Origin: Burkholderiaceae bacterium
Lineage (GTDB): Bacteria > Pseudomonadota > Gammaproteobacteria > Burkholderiales > Burkholderiaceae
Direction of reading: 5' to 3'
NCBI GenBank assembly: GCA_023253905.1
Contig: JALREG010000364.1
Span: forward strand, 1-13,714
DNA length: 13,714 nt
Below the pieces are notes generated by a model. That model worked only from the letters and a program-made list of their open reading frames with translations. It was not told the DNA's origin and searched no databases. Position 1 is the first letter of the stretch, and the number at the start of each line of letters is the position of its first letter. The position numbers and the translations under genes were made by a program. Positions 9,339 to 13,714 of the stretch are shown here, piece by piece.

Positions 9339-10202
9339 TCAACCACGGAAGACACACTCAACCAGCGTATCGATGCCGAGTTGGAACTGACGGGTGACGG
9401 GCCTCAGGCTATCGCGCAGATCCTCGATCACCGGCAACTGAAGGGAGGGACGCCCTGACCCCAGGATGACCGGCGCAATCGTGAGCTGTAAACGCTCGAG
9501 CGCGCCGGCGCGAAGAAACCGCGACACGGTGGTGCCACCGCCCTCAATGAAGAGCCAGTGCAGCCCGCGCGAGGCCAGTACGCGGCGGATGGCGACCGGG
9601 TCGAGGTCACCACCGGCTCCACGTTCCAGCGGAACAACCTCGGCATGTCCGAGAAACTGCCGCCCCGCCGCACGATCGGCGGCCACGACGAGAAGCGTCG
9701 GCGCTACAGGATCGGTGAAGACTCGCTGCGAACCGTCAAGCCGGAATTCCGGGTCGATCACCACCCTCACCGGATGACGACCCGTGCAGCGGCGAACGGT
9801 GAGCTGCGGATCATCGTAAAGAATGGTATTCACCCCCACCACCACCGCGTCGGCAAGCGCGCGCATCCGGTGGGTGTGGAGCAGATCTTCGTCGCCGCTC
9901 AGCCATCTTGAGACGCCACCGACCGTGGCAATACGCCCATCCAGACTCTGCGCCAGATGGGCAATGGCAAAGCCTTCATCAAGGGCGACCGAACAGAGCG
10001 GGCTGTAGAGTGAATTGAGCACCGCGTCATCTGCGTGCGCTACCGCCCCGGGGGCGCTTGTCGAGGGCGATGCCGACGCGAAGGCGAACGCCCGATCACC
10101 GTATCGCACGGCAAGTAACGCCTGCCAGGCGGGGCTGTCGACCGCCGGCGGCTCCGGCGGTAAACCCTTACCCAGCGCAAGCGGCTCTGTAACCGCATTC
10201 AT
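9339..10202 (-). CDS. RibD C-terminal-type (DHFR-fold) reductase without deaminase domain
   Basis: Protein of 287 residues. The reductase half of RibD is recognisable from about residue 79: AIAHLAQSLDGRIAT (79-93), then WLSGDEDLLHTHRMRALADAVVVGVNTILYDDP in short conserved blocks, LFIEGGGTTVSRFL, and LTIAPVILGSG near the end. RibD reductase reduces the ribosylaminopyrimidine in riboflavin synthesis, but free-standing homologues also reduce other pyrimidines or pterins. The cytidine-deaminase-like domain of true RibD (HAE and PCxxxGxxPPC zinc motifs) is absent. A 78-residue Pro/Ala/Ser-rich N-terminal extension stands in its place. The ATG overlaps the stop of the preceding gene as ATGA, with GGAG six bases upstream. 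A role as an NADPH-dependent reductase in a pterin-type pathway is inferred; a role in riboflavin synthesis is less likely without ribA, ribB or ribE beside it. Confidence 0.82.
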   Translation of the reverse strand: MNAVTEPLALGKGLPPEPPAVDSPAWQALLAVRYGDRAFAFASASPSTSAPGAVAHADDAVLNSLYSPLCSVALDEGFAIAHLAQSLDGRIATVGGVSRWLSGDEDLLHTHRMRALADAVVVGVNTILYDDPQLTVRRCTGRHPVRVVIDPEFRLDGSQRVFTDPVAPTLLVVAADRAAGRQFLGHAEVVPLERGAGGDLDPVAIRRVLASRGLHWLFIEGGGTTVSRFLRAGALERLQLTIAPVILGSGRPSLQLPVIEDLRDSLRPVTRQFQLGIDTLVECVFRG

Positions 10203-11188
10203 CGAGGACTCCGCGGGCGGCTGTCGGCAGGCGCCCGACTGAAATCGGCGAACACATGATCCGGCGCACTGAGGTTGTGCCGGGAAGGGGAATCGCGTCC
10301 GAAGCGGGCGCGGCTCGATTCGAATCGACCAAATCCGATGATAGGCGCTGACCGCGTGCCAGAACCCTCTCGCCAGGCCGCGACCGAAGCATCGGCATTG
10401 TCAATGGTCACGAACATGGAGCGCAATGCTGCGAACGGCGTCTGACCGGTTGAGGTCACGCCCAGATCCATCACCACTCGCGTGCGCTGAGGCGTGGCCT
10501 CGGCCACCGTCAGGGTACCCAAACCACCGCGACCAAACTGGAGCGTGAAGCGCAGCGTCGCAGGATCGAACTCGAGCGCGCGGATCGCCACCAGCGGCCG
10601 GCCGTCCTCCTCGATCGGGCCGAACAGGAATGAACTGCCATAGGCGCTGTCCGGCAGTTGTGCAGGCGGTAGCGGCTTGGCACGCCAATAGCCATCAGCC
10701 GGATACAGCACCAGAATTTCGATGTCGCGCTTCGGCCCGCGACGCAGCAACTGGAGGAGATGGAGTCCGCGCTCAACGCGCTCGCCCACCTTCACCTCCA
10801 CGATGTCTGGCCGCCAGAAGTTGAAGAAGGTGTGACCCACCAGCCGGATCGAATCGTTTTCGTACAGGATGAGCTCGCGCGGTGTGAACGCGTGCTTGGG
10901 ATCGCCGCTCATATCGCAGTGCGTGAAATCGGGCGCAGTGCTGTCGGAGGTTACCGTGGCGATGTAGGGCGGATGTTCAACCGACAACGAAAAGCTACGA
11001 ACGCCCGACGCTTCCAGCTTCACATAGAGGTTGTCTTCCTCGGCGCAGCGCGTGGGCTTGCTCGCGTCGACAAACTGAACCCGCATCTCGTCTCGCCCCT
11101 CGGCGCGGACCGGCCCCACGGCAAACAAGCCGATTGCCAGACCCAGCGCGCAGACCGCGCCCCGTGCCGCCGCACGATGAGGCGACAT
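10199..11188 (-). CDS. Secreted protein of unknown function
   Basis: Protein of 329 residues that I do not recognise. The N-terminus is a signal peptide: an Arg/His-rich start, hydrophobic core AVCALGLAIGLFAVG and a VRA cleavage site near residue 29. The mature part is therefore periplasmic or exported. It has no further membrane segments and looks rich in beta strands (alternating hydrophobics such as LRFTLQFG and TRVVMDLGV). Two cysteines (in PTRCAEE and FTHCDMS) could form a disulphide. The C-terminal 50 residues are Arg/Ser/Pro-rich and look disordered. The start codon overlaps the stop of the MdoH-like gene (TAATG) and its stop overlaps the RibD-like start (ATGA), so it is tightly coupled to both. 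It could be a periplasmic partner of the membrane glucosyltransferase, taking the place MdoG has in other genomes, but shows no clear MdoG motifs. Confidence 0.75.
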   Translation of the reverse strand: MSPHRAAARGAVCALGLAIGLFAVGPVRAEGRDEMRVQFVDASKPTRCAEEDNLYVKLEASGVRSFSLSVEHPPYIATVTSDSTAPDFTHCDMSGDPKHAFTPRELILYENDSIRLVGHTFFNFWRPDIVEVKVGERVERGLHLLQLLRRGPKRDIEILVLYPADGYWRAKPLPPAQLPDSAYGSSFLFGPIEEDGRPLVAIRALEFDPATLRFTLQFGRGGLGTLTVAEATPQRTRVVMDLGVTSTGQTPFAALRSMFVTIDNADASVAAWREGSGTRSAPIIGFGRFESSRARFGRDSPSRHNLSAPDHVFADFSRAPADSRPRSPR

Positions 11189-12966
11189 TACCGAGCGCCT
11201 GCGGCAACCGAACTGAAGCCGATCAGCGTCGAGGCGCAGTCAGGACCTGCGCTACGTACCTCTTCAGGCAGGCGGCAGAGTCCTGCATCGCGCGCGAGCG
11301 AACCGACACGCGGCGCGCCACTCACCATGGTGATCAGGATCGCCGCACCCAGGCCGGTGTAGAACGGCAAGGCAATCCACAACGCACCCGGCGCGAGCAG
11401 AAACAGCGACACCGCGAATGCAATGCCTGCCACCGTGTGCACCCACAGCCGGCGCAGCGCAAACCCAAGCGGTACCCCTTCAGAATCGCGCTGCTGAGCG
11501 GTCCAGCCCATCTGCCGGCCCAGCGGAAGACCCAGAACGAACAGGGTGACCGATAACGCACAGATCGGCACGATCAGCATCGTGAACACGGTTTCGGCGA
11601 GCGCACTCAGAAGGACAGCCGGCGCGCCACCGAATGCCTCACGCAAGCGCCTGCGCAACAGCACATCGGCGAGTGTGGCCAGCTTGGGGGCGAAATTCAT
11701 GGTGAGCGACAACACCAGCAGCAAAAGCCCCAGATCGGCATCCATCGGCCCCTGGCGAATGAGGCCGAACACGGTGAAGCCAATCCAGCCCGGACCGCTC
11801 AGATACATGGCGATCGCGATCCACAGCTGCCAGCGACTGACCGGACGCAGTCCCGGCATACCAAGGAAGCGGAAATACTGCATGTTGCCCTGGCACCAAC
11901 GCAGATCACGACGGATGAATTCGATCAGGTGCGGGGGGTTTTCCTCCCAACTGCCGCCCTCGTCGGGCAGCACCCGCACTTCATAGCCCGCACGACGCAT
12001 CAGCACCGCTTCCAGCTGATCGTGACTCAGCACATGACCACCCAGCGGCGGACGGCCTGGCAGCACCGGCAGACGGCAATGTTCGGCAAACGGCTGAATT
12101 CGGATGATCGCGTTGTGCCCCCAGTAAGGGCCACAGTCACCCTGCCACCATGCCGCGCCCAGCGTCCAGGAGCGCATGCCCAGGCGCATGCCAAACTGAA
12201 ACACGCGGGCAAATGCGCTGTCAGAGGGCAATGCGGTGACAAGCGTCTGCAAAATACCGATTTTCGGATTGGTCTGCATGATGCGCACCAGCCGCAACAT
12301 GGCCGCGGGGGTCATGACGCTGTCGGCATCGAGCACGATCATGTACTCATGACGATTGCCCCAGCGATCGAGAAAGTCGCGCAGGTTGCCCGCCTTGAAA
12401 CCCTCGCCGCCCACCCGCTGGCGCCAGGTCACCGCCACGCGTCCCTCGAAGCGCGCCGAGAGCGAATCGGCGAGCGCTTTTTCAGCAGCCAGAATGTCGG
12501 GCTGGTTGCTGTCACTCAGCATGTAAACATGAAACCAGCGGCCCTCGCCGGTGGCGGCCAGCCGCTCGATCATCCAGCTCAGGTTTCGGGCCAACCGCTC
12601 GGGGTCTTCGTTCCGGATGCACACCGCGATCGCAGTGGAACTGTCGATCGCTTCATCGCCCCCAATGCTACGCAGGTGCGGCGCCACCAAACCTTCCGGG
12701 TCTCGCGCGAAGGTCATCAGCAGAAAACCGATCAGCGCATTCCAGAAGCCGATAGTGGTCCAGGGAAGCGTGAGCACGAACGCAGCCAGCATCGCGATGC
12801 CCCAGGCATCGATGCCCGCAGGCAGAAAAAGTGCCGCTGCCATCAGGGCGAGCAGCCCCGCCGCGGTAAGAAATACCAGCGAGCCGAACAGCACCCGGCG
12901 TCCGGTCAGCCGGGGCGGCTCGCCGCTGGAAGGGAAGGCGCCAGAAGCGGTGGAATGGGAAGCCAT
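11188..12966 (-). CDS. MdoH-like membrane glucosyltransferase (GT2), short form
   Basis: Inner-membrane protein of 592 residues related to glucans biosynthesis glucosyltransferase H. Two N-terminal hydrophobic segments (about 24-50 and 55-85) precede a cytosolic GT2 domain with VCIRNEDPERL (about 115-125), the DxD motif IVLDADSVM (D213, D215), SHDQLEAVLMRRAGYEV (D316) and RRDLRWCQGN (R356-W357), a QxxRW-like element. Several C-terminal membrane spans follow (about 380-400, 410-435, 450-485, 505-545). E. coli MdoH is around 850 residues; the long N-terminal cytosolic part is absent here, as in shorter homologues. MdoH makes the linear beta-1,2-glucan backbone of periplasmic glucans. The ATG at 12966 lies 11 bases after the cytochrome b561 stop with no Shine-Dalgarno, so re-initiation is likely. 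A longer frame to 13080 would overlap that gene. No mdoG is seen in the window. Confidence 0.82.
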   Translation of the reverse strand: MASHSTASGAFPSSGEPPRLTGRRVLFGSLVFLTAAGLLALMAAALFLPAGIDAWGIAMLAAFVLTLPWTTIGFWNALIGFLLMTFARDPEGLVAPHLRSIGGDEAIDSSTAIAVCIRNEDPERLARNLSWMIERLAATGEGRWFHVYMLSDSNQPDILAAEKALADSLSARFEGRVAVTWRQRVGGEGFKAGNLRDFLDRWGNRHEYMIVLDADSVMTPAAMLRLVRIMQTNPKIGILQTLVTALPSDSAFARVFQFGMRLGMRSWTLGAAWWQGDCGPYWGHNAIIRIQPFAEHCRLPVLPGRPPLGGHVLSHDQLEAVLMRRAGYEVRVLPDEGGSWEENPPHLIEFIRRDLRWCQGNMQYFRFLGMPGLRPVSRWQLWIAIAMYLSGPGWIGFTVFGLIRQGPMDADLGLLLLVLSLTMNFAPKLATLADVLLRRRLREAFGGAPAVLLSALAETVFTMLIVPICALSVTLFVLGLPLGRQMGWTAQQRDSEGVPLGFALRRLWVHTVAGIAFAVSLFLLAPGALWIALPFYTGLGAAILITMVSGAPRVGSLARDAGLCRLPEEVRSAGPDCASTLIGFSSVAAGAR

Positions 12967-12977
12967 AGGGAGGAATC

Positions 12978-13517
12978 TCAGAACATGCGGCGCGAGAGGG
13001 CATCGCGCGCCATGAAACGGTGATAAACGCCGCCCGCCACATGAGCGGCGAGGAGTGTCCCCATGGAGACCGCGCCGCACCAGTGCGTAAACGACAGTGC
13101 CTTCGCGATCGCTTCATCCTTTCCGATTGGAGAAGGCAGGGGCAGCACTTCGAATACCTTCAGCGGAAAGCCCCAGGCGTTGGTCGCAAGAAACCCGGTG
13201 ATCGGCATCAAGACCAACAGCGCGTAGAGGCTCGCGTGCGAAAAGCCCGCCATAAGCCGCACCCAGGCAGGCGTTTCGACGGGCCAGGCGGGCGGTGGAT
13301 ACAGCCACCGGTACACCAGCCTCAGCAGCACCAGCACGAACACCACAACGCCAAAACTTTCGTGGATGTTGTAGAGCCGCATCTTGAACGCCTGGTCGGC
13401 GGGTTCGAAGTAGCGAATCCAGACGCCGGCGGGGATCACCACTGCCATCACGATCAGCGCGGTGACCCAATGCAGAACCTTCGCTGGCGAGCGGTAGCGA
13501 TCCGATGAGGAGTGCAT
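12978..13517 (-). CDS. Cytochrome b561 family protein
   Basis: Integral membrane di-haem cytochrome of the bacterial b561 (CybB-like) type, 179 residues with about four transmembrane helices: about 15-32, 52-72, 92-112 and 145-163. Histidines that can ligate haem lie in the helices: H16 (VLHWVT), H52 (NIHESFG), H145 (FTHWCG) and H160 (AAHVAGG), with H94 also near a helix start. Such proteins pass electrons between quinol, superoxide or small reductants in the inner membrane. The ATG at 13517 is chosen because GGAGG lies nine bases upstream; a GTG at 13535 would place that site inside the coding region. It starts 33 bases after the folE2 stop. Whether it serves the pterin-type genes behind it is an open inference. 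Confidence 0.85.
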   Translation of the reverse strand: MHSSSDRYRSPAKVLHWVTALIVMAVVIPAGVWIRYFEPADQAFKMRLYNIHESFGVVVFVLVLLRLVYRWLYPPPAWPVETPAWVRLMAGFSHASLYALLVLMPITGFLATNAWGFPLKVFEVLPLPSPIGKDEAIAKALSFTHWCGAVSMGTLLAAHVAGGVYHRFMARDALSRRMF

Positions 13518-13526
13518 CACGGGAAA

Positions 13527-13531
13527 CCTCC
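13527..13531 (-). promoter_or_regulatory. Ribosome binding site fixing the cytochrome b561 start
   Basis: GGAGG on the minus strand, nine bases before the ATG at 13517. It argues against the upstream in-frame GTG at 13535. Confidence 0.7.
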
Positions 13532-13550
13532 GCACGCAACCGTGTAGCGT

Positions 13551-13609
13551 TCAGTTTGACTCGATGCGCGCCCAGGCCGAGTGGTTGTGGATCGACTCGA
13601 AGTTCTCCA
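13551..13609 (+). repeat. Direct repeat of the folE2 3' end (partner copy at 5609-5665)
   Basis: The plus-strand segment starting TCAGTT and containing CGCGCCCAGGC and GAGTGGTTGTGGAT occurs here and at 5609-5665 in the same orientation. The first 42 bases align without gaps at 38 identities. Then comes an unmatched stretch, 6 bases there against 8 here, and then AGTTCTCCA in both. The pair brackets about 7.9 kb holding eight genes, from cytochrome b561 to the methyltransferase. Confidence 0.75.
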
Positions 13610-13714
13610 CCTCCACTGCATAGCGACCAATCCGCGCGTCTTTAGATAACCGCGCCGCCACATCCCGGATCAGGTCTTCTACAAACTTCGGGTTGTCGTA
13701 CGCGCGCTCGGTCA
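13551..13714 (-). CDS. folE2: GTP cyclohydrolase IB, C-terminal part (5' end outside window)
   Basis: The last 53 codons of a minus-strand gene run off the right edge. They read [18 protein letters not shown], then a short helix, then [19 protein letters not shown] and a stop. NPKFVEDL and the terminal [11 protein letters not shown] are characteristic of FolE2 (COG1469). This enzyme converts GTP to 7,8-dihydroneopterin triphosphate, the entry point to folate, queuosine precursors and pterins, and it is unrelated in sequence to FolE. It is the first gene seen of the minus-strand operon, 33 bases before cytochrome b561. Its final 42 bases recur with 38 identities at 5609-5650. Confidence 0.9.
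   Translation of the reverse strand, partial: TERAYDNPKFVEDLIRDVAARLSKDARIGRYAVEVENFESIHNHSAWARIESN

Noticed and set aside
9339..10202. Bifunctional RibD for riboflavin synthesis
   Set aside because: The deaminase zinc motifs are absent, so only the reductase-type domain is supported.
11929..13023. Open frame of 364 codons on the plus strand
   Set aside because: It is antisense to the MdoH-like gene, its translation is rich in His/Gln/Arg with no domain, and it reflects the high GC content.
12967..13080. Longer start for the MdoH-like enzyme
   Set aside because: It would overlap the cytochrome b561 gene by about 100 bases with an Arg/Pro-rich non-family sequence; ATG 12966 follows that gene's stop.

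Overview
This GC-rich, densely coded window looks like a proteobacterial chromosome, most likely betaproteobacterial (Burkholderiales-like). The basis is gene content (uup, yajQ, a MdoH-type glucosyltransferase, folE2) and codon use biased to G/C in third position. The lineage is an inference, because no rRNA or tRNA lies in the window. No insertion sequence, CRISPR array, integrase or phage gene was seen.

The left part (1-5568) is all on the plus strand. A FAD-dependent aromatic hydroxylase cut by the left edge is followed by a two-domain extradiol-type dioxygenase of the VOC superfamily. This hydroxylase/ring-cleavage pairing is typical of aromatic catabolism. A strong imperfect hairpin lies in the leader between them. 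Housekeeping-type genes follow: the ABC-F ATPase uup, a GNAT acetyltransferase and the nucleotide-binding protein yajQ.

The right part (5743-13714) is all on the minus strand and convergent with the left block. In transcription order it reads: folE2 (GTP cyclohydrolase IB, cut by the right edge), cytochrome b561, a short MdoH-like membrane glucosyltransferase, a secreted protein of unknown function, a RibD-C/DHFR-fold reductase without a deaminase domain, a zinc-less MDR dehydrogenase, a divergent PTPS/QueD-like protein, a GT4 glycosyltransferase and a SAM-dependent methyltransferase. Genes overlap (TAATG, ATGA, TTGA, ATGA) or are separated by only about 10-45 bases, so this is very probably one operon.

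The set of GTP cyclohydrolase, PTPS fold, DHFR-fold reductase, dehydrogenase, glycosyltransferase and methyltransferase fits a pathway making a glycosylated and/or methylated pterin-like compound. The PTPS-like and dehydrogenase members have lost canonical catalytic or metal-binding residues, so their chemistry is probably non-standard. The product is not known from the sequence.

An apparent second copy of the 3' end of folE2, frameshifted and cut short, lies at 5609-5680, just beyond the last gene of the operon and in the same orientation. The 3' end of the intact folE2 and this remnant therefore bracket about 7.9 kb. This is the layout expected if the block entered by recombination at the 3' end of folE2, or if a folE2 duplication was later filled or decayed.
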